Shown: positions 1 through 4,630 of the stretch, one piece after another | How positions within the stretch are numbered: the first letter of the stretch is position 1 | Layout: each line of letters begins with the position of its first letter | Source of the DNA: Akkermansiaceae bacterium UBA2367 | Lineage (GTDB): Bacteria > Verrucomicrobiota > Verrucomicrobiia > Verrucomicrobiales > DEV007 | Reading direction: 5' to 3' | Length of the DNA stretch: 5,994 nt | Assembly (NCBI GenBank): GCA_002344525.1 | Contig: DDTJ01000049.1 | Span: 1-5,994 of the forward strand | Translations under genes and position numbers: made by a program | The notes under the pieces: generated by a model | The model's database searches: none | What the model saw: the letters and a program-made list of their open reading frames with translations, nothing else | Told to the model about the DNA's origin: nothing

Positions 1-145
1 CCAAAAATCCGTTGCATCTCAGACTGCCCAGCCAGCGCCATAAAACAGCAAACATGACGCAACTCGCGAAATAGATTAGCGGGAGCGAGGCGCATCCCAG
101 CCAAAGGTCGGTCCTGCGTCGTCTTGTCTCTCCGGTCTCGTTCAT
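1..145 (-). CDS. Small membrane protein, partial (member A of tandem array)
   Basis: The gene starts at ATG 145 and stays open to the window edge, so only the first 48 codons are seen. The product begins MNETGETRRRR, a basic cytoplasmic stretch, followed by a hydrophobic segment around LWLGCASLPLIYFAS (residues 15-29) that looks like a membrane helix. The first 28 residues are almost identical to the next gene (156-446); the two then diverge sharply. The stop of the upstream copy lies 10 nt before this start, so the copies are probably co-transcribed. No strong Shine-Dalgarno is seen. I recognise no family. Conservation of the reading frame between the two copies is the main argument that it is coding. 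Confidence 0.5.
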   Translation of the reverse strand, partial: MNETGETRRRRTDLWLGCASLPLIYFASCVMFAVLWRWLGSLRCNGFL

Positions 146-246
146 GGTTTCAATGTTACGCATGGCCTGGAAGCCACATGCCGCAAGGTTCAGGAAGGGG
201 GAAAGGGGTGAGGTTGAGTATCCATTCCATGGCTTCACCGAGCCAA
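61..246. repeat. Imperfect direct repeat, copy 1
   Basis: This segment matches 362-545 at an offset of 300-301 bp with scattered substitutions and about one single-base indel. Shared landmarks are the strings beginning AACTCGCGAAATAGAT, CGTCTTGTC, CTCCGGTCTCGTTCATG and CATGGCCTGGAA. The block covers the 3' end of one small gene, the short intergenic gap and the 5' end of the next. The conserved unit is therefore a gene junction, not a whole gene. Confidence 0.85.
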
Positions 247-446
247 TCCCATTCATCCCGTGCGCAGTTGAGCGGGTAATAGACGACTTCAAAGGTGATA
301 TCCAACCAGACGGGCAGGTCTGGATAGTGCAAGCAGTGTAATAAAACGCCAGTCCCGAAGTAACTCGCGAAATAGATCAGCGGGAGCGAAGCGCATCCCA
401 GCCAAAAGTTGGCCCTGCGTCGTCTTGTCCCTCCGGTCTCGTTCAT
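156..446 (-). CDS. Small hypothetical membrane protein (member B of tandem array)
   Basis: A 96-residue product of unknown function. I chose ATG 446 because its N-terminus (MNETGGTRRRR) aligns with the start of the partial neighbour at 145. An in-frame ATG at 485 would add 13 residues, but that stretch overlaps the 3' end of an upstream remnant copy. Residues about 13-40 are hydrophobic (FWLGCASLPLIYFAS onward) after a basic RRRR, predicting an N-in membrane segment. A second, weaker hydrophobic stretch covers residues 48-60. The C-terminal third is rich in Trp and acidic residues (DEWDWLGEAMEWI). Base composition is lower in GC than the metabolic genes downstream. It could be a rapidly evolving lineage-specific gene. 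Function cannot be inferred. Confidence 0.55.
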   Translation of the reverse strand: MNETGGTRRRRANFWLGCASLPLIYFASYFGTGVLLHCLHYPDLPVWLDITFEVVYYPLNCARDEWDWLGEAMEWILNLTPFPLPEPCGMWLPGHA

Positions 447-545
447 GATTTCACTAGTCGCATGGCCTGGAAACCCATGCCACAAAGAGGATCAGGGGTA
501 GCAGAATGAGGTCGAATATCCACCCGAAGACCTCCCGGAGCCAAG
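362..545. repeat. Imperfect direct repeat, copy 2
   Basis: Second copy of the block at 61-246. It starts in the 5' part of the 156-446 gene, crosses the start codon at 446 and runs into the 3' remnant at 454-546. Similarity fades near 545, where a short inverted repeat (GATCAA-T-TTGATC, 545-557) sits. From about 547 to 686 I see no gene, only GC-rich sequence leading to the cupredoxin start. It includes a small hairpin, TCCGC-AAAA-GCGGA, and no convincing promoter. Confidence 0.85.
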
Positions 546-546
546 A
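454..546 (-). pseudogene. 3' remnant of a third array copy
   Basis: The minus-strand frame ending at TAG 454-456 reads SWLREVFGWIFDLILLPLIL and on to a short tail. It aligns with the C-terminal end of the 156-446 product (DWLGEAMEWILNL and its tail), sharing W-L-x-E and W-I-x-x-L. The frame is closed upstream by a TGA at 547-549, and similarity to the array stops there. The stop lies 7 nt before the start of the intact gene, matching the roughly 10-nt gap at the next junction. I read this as the end of a third gene whose 5' part was lost or diverged. A very short intact hydrophobic peptide is an alternative but has no good start codon. Confidence 0.45.
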
Positions 547-686
547 TCAATTTGATCAACCCCGCCACGATTGGCAGGGGGCGATGCCGGAATCCTGCCG
601 CCGCCCCGCCGACCACGTCCGCAAAAGCGGAAGAGCCTCCCGAAATTTCCGCGTGCTGGTTCGGGCCGCAGGTGCGACCTGTCCCC

Positions 687-1172
687 ATGCGTCTGCGCCT
701 CTTTTTGGCTGTCCTTGTCACCGCTTCAGCCCTGGTCGCCACCAACGGGTTGCTCGGAGCGGAGGAAGGAGACTCCGCAGTCGCCGAGATCACGATCACG
801 GCGCACCCGTCCGAACTGAGATTCGACACGGTGAAGTTCATCGTCAAGGCAGGCCAGAAGGTGAAGTTGACTCTGGTGAACCCGGACGACAGCATCAACC
901 TCCAGCCCCACAATCTCCTCATCGTCGAGCCGGGAAAGCTGGAGGAGGTCGGCATGGCCGCGAATGCCGAATTGGCCGATCCCACCTTTCTTTCCGAGCG
1001 CCACGCCGTTCCCGCGTCGAACTACGTCCTTTACCACACCAAATTGCTCTTTCCCGGCGAATCGGAGACGCTCGAATTCGTCGCTCCGACCGTCGCCGAC
1101 GACTACCCGCTCCTCTGCACCTATCCGGGCCATTGGTCCGTCATGAACGGTGTCATGACGGTTGAAAATTGA
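687..1172 (+). CDS. Azurin-like type-1 copper protein (cupredoxin), secreted
   Basis: A 161-residue exported blue-copper protein, probably a periplasmic one-electron carrier. Residues 1-25 form a Sec signal peptide: MRLR, then a hydrophobic core, then GLLGA with likely cleavage before EE. Copper ligands are visible as H75 in LQPHNLLI, then C144, H149 and M153 in CTYPGHWSVM. This is the azurin C-x4-H-x3-M spacing. The stretches between (KAGQKVKLTLVNPDD; LLFPGESETLEF) fit the beta-sandwich. I chose ATG 687 because it gives the signal peptide; the frame is open back to an ATG at 552, but those 45 residues are low-complexity and spoil it. No clear Shine-Dalgarno is present. Such domains are common in PVC bacteria, alone or fused to dehydrogenases; the electron partner is not visible here. 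Confidence 0.9.
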   Translation: MRLRLFLAVLVTASALVATNGLLGAEEGDSAVAEITITAHPSELRFDTVKFIVKAGQKVKLTLVNPDDSINLQPHNLLIVEPGKLEEVGMAANAELADPTFLSERHAVPASNYVLYHTKLLFPGESETLEFVAPTVADDYPLLCTYPGHWSVMNGVMTVEN

Positions 1173-1177
1173 TGTGA

Positions 1178-1200
1178 ATTCCGGCGGGAGATTCCGGAAT
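1178..1200. other. Small hairpin after the cupredoxin gene
   Basis: ATTCCGG (1178-1184) and CCGGAAT (1194-1200) can pair around a 9-nt loop, starting 6 nt after the cupredoxin stop. No U-tract follows, so it is not a classical intrinsic terminator. It may stabilise or process the 3' end. The rest of the convergent gap to 1337 holds a T6 run (about 1269-1274) without a convincing stem, and otherwise nothing I recognise. Confidence 0.3.
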
Positions 1201-1337
1201 CATGCAACATCGGGAGGAATTGTCGGACCAGAAAAGGGCTTGGAGAATGAAGGAAGTTGTCGATGGACCGTTTTTTGCCTCTTTCGCGCCTCGCCTTCAT
1301 CTCCCTGTTCCTCAGAAGATCCTAAACAAGTGCTAAG

Positions 1338-1841
1338 CTAAGCCTCCTCTTCCCCGATCCGAAACCGCTCGCCGACGCCGCGTAAGGTCGCGAGGTCGCG
1401 CAGCTTTTCGTCGGGAAAGGAGCAGAACAGCTCGACGCGTCGCGCGATTTGCGAGGCTACGTTCACGAAGAGACGGTATCTCTCCTCCTCGGTTCCCGCC
1501 GCGTCGGCCGGGTCGGGCGAACCCCAGTGCGCCACCATCGGCTGGCCCGGCCACACGGGGCAGGTCTCCTTCGCGTTGTCGCAGACGGTGATGACGTAGT
1601 CGAACTCGATCCCCTCGAACTCGTCCCAGGACTTCGAACGGGCGTCGGAGGCGTCGATACCATATCGCTCGGCGAGCACGCGCAGGGCGAGCGGGTTCAC
1701 GCGGCCGGCTGGATGCGAACCGGCGCTGAAGGTCTCGAAACGGCCGCGGCCTTTCGCGCGCAGGAGGTATTCGCCGAGGATGCTGCGCGCGGAGTTGCCG
1801 GTGCAGAGGATGAGGACTTTGCTGGGAGTTTGCGGATTCAT
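1338..1841 (-). CDS. arsC: Arsenate reductase, low-molecular-weight phosphatase (thioredoxin-coupled) type
   Basis: A 167-residue cytoplasmic enzyme that reduces arsenate to arsenite. The N-terminal P-loop CTGNSARS (C13-S20) is the anion-binding C-x5-R-S signature of LMW protein tyrosine phosphatase-like arsenate reductases. The resolving pair C87 and C94, in VCDNAKETCP, has the 7-residue spacing of the redox cysteines C82/C89 in S. aureus pI258 ArsC. DP at 110-111 (SPDPAD) supplies the expected general acid. All three catalytic cysteines are thus present, pointing to a thioredoxin- or related thiol-recycled reductase rather than a phosphatase. The protein is some 30 residues longer than pI258 ArsC, with a charged C-terminal tail. 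The start ATG lies 7 nt after the arsR stop, so the two genes are almost certainly one operon. Confidence 0.95.
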   Translation of the reverse strand: MNPQTPSKVLILCTGNSARSILGEYLLRAKGRGRFETFSAGSHPAGRVNPLALRVLAERYGIDASDARSKSWDEFEGIEFDYVITVCDNAKETCPVWPGQPMVAHWGSPDPADAAGTEEERYRLFVNVASQIARRVELFCSFPDEKLRDLATLRGVGERFRIGEEEA

Positions 1842-1848
1842 GGGAAAA

Positions 1849-2202
1849 TCAGGAGCAGCCGCAGGGACCGGTGGCGGCGAACTTCGGGGAGAGCTTCTTC
1901 AAGCGCGCCAAGTCGCGCCGGAACACGGCCTTCTCCCGCACGCAATCCTGCAGGCAGGCGAGGTTGGCCCGCAATTCCCGCGAGGGTTTCGCGGGCAGGC
2001 CGTAGATCCTCCAGTTGCCGACACGCTCGACCTCGACCAGCCCGCGCGAGCGGAGATAGGCGAGATGCTTGGAGGTTTTGACCTGCGGCTCGCCGAGGAT
2101 CTCCTGGAAATGGCACACGCAGAGCGGCCCGTGCGCCAGCACGTTGAGCAGGCGCAGGCGGGTGAGGTCGCACAGGCATTCGTAGATGTTGACAAGCTCC
2201 AT
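1849..2202 (-). CDS. arsR: ArsR/SmtB-family arsenite-responsive repressor
   Basis: A 117-residue winged-helix repressor. The N-terminal helices (CDLTRLRLLNVL) precede the LCVCHFQEIL helix. That helix carries the C28-x-C30 pair typical of As(III) sensing in E. coli-type ArsR. The recognition helix is around residues 40-51 (QVKTSKHLAYLR), followed by the wing (VERVGNWRIYGL). Cysteines occur in four close pairs: 9/11, 28/30, 83/87 and 114/116 (GPCGCS tail). More than one metalloid site is therefore possible. I chose ATG 2202; an upstream in-frame TTG at 2223 would overlap the candidate promoter and has no ribosome site. The gene precedes arsC and is divergent from the channel gene, so it probably autoregulates and controls both directions. 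Confidence 0.93.
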   Translation of the reverse strand: MELVNIYECLCDLTRLRLLNVLAHGPLCVCHFQEILGEPQVKTSKHLAYLRSRGLVEVERVGNWRIYGLPAKPSRELRANLACLQDCVREKAVFRRDLARLKKLSPKFAATGPCGCS

Positions 2203-2209
2203 GCGCGGA

Positions 2210-2239
2210 ACTATATTCCTCAATGGGAATATGAATCAA
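2210..2239 (-). promoter_or_regulatory. Candidate sigma-70 promoter for arsR-arsC
   Basis: On the minus strand a -35-like TTGATT (2239-2234) is followed by an 18-bp spacer and a -10-like TATAGT (2215-2210). A start about 7 nt beyond the -10 would fall at 2203-2202, on the arsR ATG itself, predicting a leaderless or nearly leaderless mRNA. The spacer is occupied by the inverted repeat at 2213-2232, as expected for a repressor-controlled promoter. Confidence 0.55.
2213..2232. promoter_or_regulatory. Probable ArsR operator (inverted repeat)
   Basis: ATATTCC (2213-2219) and GGAATAT (2226-2232) form a perfect 7-6-7 inverted repeat in the divergent arsR/aqpS region. AT-rich dyads in promoters are typical targets of ArsR/SmtB dimers. 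The element fills the spacer and touches the -10 of the candidate arsR promoter, so a bound repressor would exclude RNA polymerase. Binding is inferred, not shown. Confidence 0.6.
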
Positions 2240-2252
2240 GCGGAGAGATTCC

Positions 2253-2270
2253 TTGTCACTGGATTGTCAC
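2253..2270. repeat. TTGTCAC direct repeat, 11-bp spacing
   Basis: TTGTCAC occurs at 2253-2259 and again at 2264-2270, start to start 11 bp, about one helical turn. It lies between the arsR operator and the aqpS start. It could be a second regulator or activator site for the channel gene. With only two 7-mers, chance is possible. Confidence 0.3.
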
Positions 2271-2287
2271 ATGGCGGAATCCGCCAT
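2271..2287. promoter_or_regulatory. Near-perfect palindrome 8 nt before the channel start
   Basis: ATGGCGGA (2271-2278), one central base and TCCGCCAT (2280-2287) form an 8-1-8 palindrome. It occupies the position where a ribosome binding site for the ATG at 2296 would be expected, and no Shine-Dalgarno is seen. As DNA it could be a dimeric operator. As RNA the one-base centre would need several bases opened to form a loop, leaving a short GC stem next to the start codon. Confidence 0.45.
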
Positions 2288-2295
2288 CTCCCCCG

Positions 2296-2982
2296 ATGAA
2301 GAAGCTGTTTGCTGAAGCCTTCGGCACGTTCGCCCTCGTCTTCGCGGGCACGGGAGCCATCGTCGTCAACGATGTTTCCGGCGGTGTCATTTCCCATGCG
2401 GGCATCGCGCTGACCTTCGGCTTGATCGTGCTCGCCATGATCTACGCTCTCGGCGACATCTCCGGGGCGCACTTCAACCCCGCCGTGACGCTCGGCTTCT
2501 TTGTCGCGCGGCGTTTCGAGGGGCGGCAGGTGCTGCCCTACATCGTCAGCCAGCTTGGCGGCGCGTTCGCCGCCAGCGGTCTGCTGCGCGCGCTCTTTCC
2601 CTCCCATGCCACGCTCGGGGCCACCCTGCCCGCCGGTCCGGTGGCGCAGTCCTTCGTGTTCGAGTTCGTCCTCGCCGCCATCCTCATGTTCGTCATTCTC
2701 AGTGTTTCCACTGGTGCCCGCGAGCGGGGCATCACCGTCGGCATTGTCGTGGGCGCGGTCGTCGCGTTGGAGGCGATGTTCGCCGGTCCCGTGAGCGGCG
2801 CCTCCATGAACCCGGCCCGCTCCCTCGCACCCGCCGTGGTCTCGCTTCATCTCTCCAGCCTTTGGCTCTACCTCGTCGCGCCGGTTCTCGGTGCCTTGTC
2901 GGCGGTGGCCGTTTGCTGCTGCGTACGCGAGAGGGGCTGCTGCACCCTCCCGTGCGATGGCTCCCGCGCCGACACCGCGTGA
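2296..2982 (+). CDS. aqpS: MIP-family channel, AqpS-like arsenite/aquaglyceroporin candidate
   Basis: A 228-residue six-helix inner-membrane channel. Both pore motifs are present: HFNPAVTLG (NPA at 61-63) and SMNPARSLAP (NPA at 172-174, filter Arg R175). Aligned by eye to E. coli AqpZ, the aromatic/Arg filter reads F41, A160, A169, R175. The AqpZ positions H174 and T183 are both Ala here, suggesting a wider pore than a strict water channel. The C-terminus is cysteine-rich: C207, C208, C209, C215, C216 and C220. Divergence from arsR-arsC argues for passive arsenite export, as for AqpS beside ArsC in Sinorhizobium meliloti. No arsenite pump gene is visible nearby. ATG 2296 begins MKKLFAEAFG, the usual MIP N-terminus. 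The frame is open far upstream, but that stretch overlaps arsR. A plain aquaporin remains possible. Confidence 0.88.
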   Translation: MKKLFAEAFGTFALVFAGTGAIVVNDVSGGVISHAGIALTFGLIVLAMIYALGDISGAHFNPAVTLGFFVARRFEGRQVLPYIVSQLGGAFAASGLLRALFPSHATLGATLPAGPVAQSFVFEFVLAAILMFVILSVSTGARERGITVGIVVGAVVALEAMFAGPVSGASMNPARSLAPAVVSLHLSSLWLYLVAPVLGALSAVAVCCCVRERGCCTLPCDGSRADTA

Positions 2983-3140
2983 AACAGTTCCACGTCCTTC
3001 ATCCTCGGCAGGAGAATGGTGAACGCCGATCAACCGGTTCGGCAGAAAACGAGGTCCAATTTCCAATTCGGCAAAACCCCGCCATGATCGACACGGGGCC
3101 GGATTCACACGCCACGCGCTGCGCCAGCAGACCGCCGAAC

Positions 3141-3156
3141 CGGTCCTTCGGGACCG
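3141..3156 (+). terminator. UUCG-capped hairpin, candidate 3'-end element of the channel gene
   Basis: CGGTCC (3141-3146) and GGACCG (3151-3156) form a perfect 6-bp stem closed by a TTCG tetraloop in the very stable C(UUCG)G context on the plus strand. It lies in the gap between the convergent channel and amidohydrolase genes. No U-tract follows, so it is more likely an RNA-stabilising or Rho-assisted end than a classical terminator. The gap 2983-3204 otherwise holds a weaker stem (GCCGA 3025-3029 with TCGGC 3039-3043) and no gene I can support. Confidence 0.4.
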
Positions 3157-3204
3157 CCTGCCTAGGGGGCGATGGCTTCCCCAAACCGACGCAAGCCCGG
3201 CAGC

Positions 3205-4116
3205 CTAGCCGAAGAACACCCGCTCCGCCGTTTCCCGCAGCATCGCCGCCCTTTCCTCCGCCGTCAGGAAATCGAGTTCTTCGCGCACGAGGCGGATCGC
3301 GTCGGCGTAGTTGTGACCGGGGCCGACCTGATAGGGGCAGTCGCTCGCCCACATGAGCCGGTCCGCGCCGAAGGCGTCGCGCACGCGGCGGATCATGGGG
3401 GCGAGGTCGGTGTAGGGCGGCTGCTTCTTCCCGAGGGCGTAGAAGGCCGAGGTTTTCACATGCACGCGGGGGAAGGCGGCGAGGCGGCAGAGTTCGTCAA
3501 GTTGCTCGCCGCGGATCTGGCCGTCGGCTCCGATGCGGGCGAAGTGGTCGATGACGACGGGGGTCTCCGGGAAACGCTCGCATTGCTTGGTCAGCGCGGG
3601 CAGCGCGTCGGGTCCGACGAGGGGGCAGATCGCGAGCCCGGCCGCGGCGGCGGTCTCCCACATCGCGGTCATGCCGGGCGAACCGAGCCAAGCGTCGAGG
3701 GGGTTCCGGCCCGGATAGATGCGGAAGCCGCGCACGCCCTCCGCGGCGAGCTCGCGCATGGCCTTGCCGGGATCGGAGGCGGTGTCGTCCACGATGGCCA
3801 CGCCCGAGAAGACGCCGGGAAAACGCCGCATCGTGTCGAGCATGTAGCGGTTGTCGTAGCGGTAGTAGCTCATCTGGATGAGGACGATGCGCCCGACGCC
3901 ATTCGGCTTCGTGTGGGCGAAGAGCTCCTCGGCCGTGAAGCTCGGGGGCTTCATGTTCGACACCTCGAAGCCGGAGGCGAGCGGGTAGGCGGTCGTGTCA
4001 GGCGTCCAGACGTGGACGTGGGCGTCGATGTCGCCGCCGGGGACGGCGGTGGCGGCGCGGGCGAGGCTGGGCAGGGTGCCGACGGCTGAGGCGAGGAGGA
4101 GGTCGCGGCGGGTCAT
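3205..4116 (-). CDS. Tat-exported amidohydrolase (COG3618-type TIM-barrel metal hydrolase)
   Basis: A 303-residue predicted metal-dependent hydrolase. It opens with a twin-arginine signal, TRRDLLLASAVG, and a likely cleavage near ARAATA (about residue 24), so the mature enzyme acts outside the cytoplasm. The barrel starts with DAHVHVW (H33, H35), the first-strand metal site of amidohydrolase_2 proteins. Further conserved elements are GVRGFRI (127-133), VIDHFARIG (H191) and MWASDCPY (D259). Members of COG3618 hydrolyse lactones or C-C/C-O bonds; the substrate here cannot be told. ATG 4116 is chosen because it places RR at the N-terminus; an in-frame ATG at 4233 would add 39 residues that only translate the heptad repeat and the sequence before it. 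It is the last gene of a minus-strand run, well separated from its neighbours, with no visible Shine-Dalgarno. Confidence 0.87.
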   Translation of the reverse strand: MTRRDLLLASAVGTLPSLARAATAVPGGDIDAHVHVWTPDTTAYPLASGFEVSNMKPPSFTAEELFAHTKPNGVGRIVLIQMSYYRYDNRYMLDTMRRFPGVFSGVAIVDDTASDPGKAMRELAAEGVRGFRIYPGRNPLDAWLGSPGMTAMWETAAAAGLAICPLVGPDALPALTKQCERFPETPVVIDHFARIGADGQIRGEQLDELCRLAAFPRVHVKTSAFYALGKKQPPYTDLAPMIRRVRDAFGADRLMWASDCPYQVGPGHNYADAIRLVREELDFLTAEERAAMLRETAERVFFG

Positions 4117-4117
4117 G

Positions 4118-4145
4118 GAGTTGAGAGTTGATGGTTGATAGTTGA
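4118..4145. repeat. Tandem heptanucleotide repeat at the amidohydrolase start
   Basis: Four 7-bp units stand in register on the plus strand: GAGTTGA, GAGTTGA, TGGTTGA, TAGTTGA. On the coding (minus) strand they read as repeats of the type TATCAAC/CATCAAC/TCTCAAC that end 1 nt before the ATG at 4116. They replace the expected Shine-Dalgarno region entirely. From memory, similar CAACTnT heptads recur in Verrucomicrobiota genomes; this is recollection, not a search. Confidence 0.75.
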
Positions 4146-4269
4146 GAGGCTGGGAAGGAGCGGCTTGCGCCGGAATAGAGGGGTGCCAAGAGGGGGCGTA
4201 TTTAGGTGGATTGGGGATTGTGGGGCTATCCACTATCGTCGAGGTCCGGAATGGAGTGTTTCCGAAGAG

Positions 4270-4587
4270 TCATTTTGATGAGTTTCGTCCGGCGCATCGG
4301 CCAATTATTGCTTGTCCGGTGGATACTCCGATGGCTGCTCCAAGCGCGGAGGGAAAACCGTGCAAGACGAACCAGACAGAAAGTCCCACCACCCATGAAG
4401 AAACGGATCCAGGAGTGGACCATATAGCAGGTCCATCAAAGTCACTCCAATCCCGTTGCAGGAGATAAACTGCAAAGCTAATGAGGGGGCATAAGAGAAT
4501 GATGGTGATTGGGCGTCTGTGAAGAATGACACCAATGCCCAACGAGACAACGAAGAATATTGAAAGATATACAAGGAGTGGTCCCAT
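4270..4587 (-). CDS. Hypothetical small membrane protein
   Basis: A 105-residue product I do not recognise. It has three hydrophobic stretches: residues about 4-22 (LLVYLSIFFVVSLGIGVIL), 26-43 (PITIILLCPLISFAVYLL) and 66-95 (VVGLSVWFVL onward, ending in a Gly/Ala-rich part). They are separated by basic HRR and an acidic loop, RDWSDFDGP. This is a plausible three-helix inner-membrane protein with a short basic C-terminus. The patch from about 4200 to 4630 is visibly lower in GC than the flanking genes, hinting at an acquired or fast-evolving gene. No ribosome site or promoter is clear. Downstream, GTGGAT (4206-4211) and ATCCAC (4228-4233) could form a weak hairpin. A chance open frame is not excluded. 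Confidence 0.5.
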   Translation of the reverse strand: MGPLLVYLSIFFVVSLGIGVILHRRPITIILLCPLISFAVYLLQRDWSDFDGPAIWSTPGSVSSWVVGLSVWFVLHGFPSALGAAIGVSTGQAIIGRCAGRNSSK

Positions 4588-4630
4588 GGTCGTGCAAAGT
4601 TATGCGCTGCCGGCTAGTCGATCATCTTCT

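Noticed and set aside
61..545. CRISPR-like array
   Set aside because: There are only two long, diverged repeats about 300 bp apart that contain coding sequence, with no short identical repeats and no uniform spacers.
552..686. Longer cupredoxin start at ATG 552
   Set aside because: It would bury a good signal peptide behind 45 low-complexity residues; ATG 687 gives a normal secreted cupredoxin.
443..985. Minus-strand open frame of 180 codons opposite the cupredoxin gene
   Set aside because: It mixes the antisense of a clear cupredoxin with an out-of-frame reading of the array remnant, and has no coherent domain.
1262..1275. T6 run after the cupredoxin gene as an intrinsic terminator
   Set aside because: No stable GC-rich stem lies directly before the T run.
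2203..2223. TTG start adding seven residues to ArsR
   Set aside because: It lies inside the operator/-10 region, has no Shine-Dalgarno and is a rare start codon; ATG 2202 fits family N-termini.
2236..3108. Minus-strand open frame of 290 codons opposite the channel gene
   Set aside because: The product is a low-complexity string of Gly, Glu, Arg and Asp, while the plus strand encodes an unmistakable MIP channel with both NPA motifs.
3172..4089. Plus-strand open frame of 305 codons opposite the amidohydrolase gene
   Set aside because: No motifs are seen and the composition is that of a shadow frame. The minus strand has a Tat signal and metal-binding motifs.
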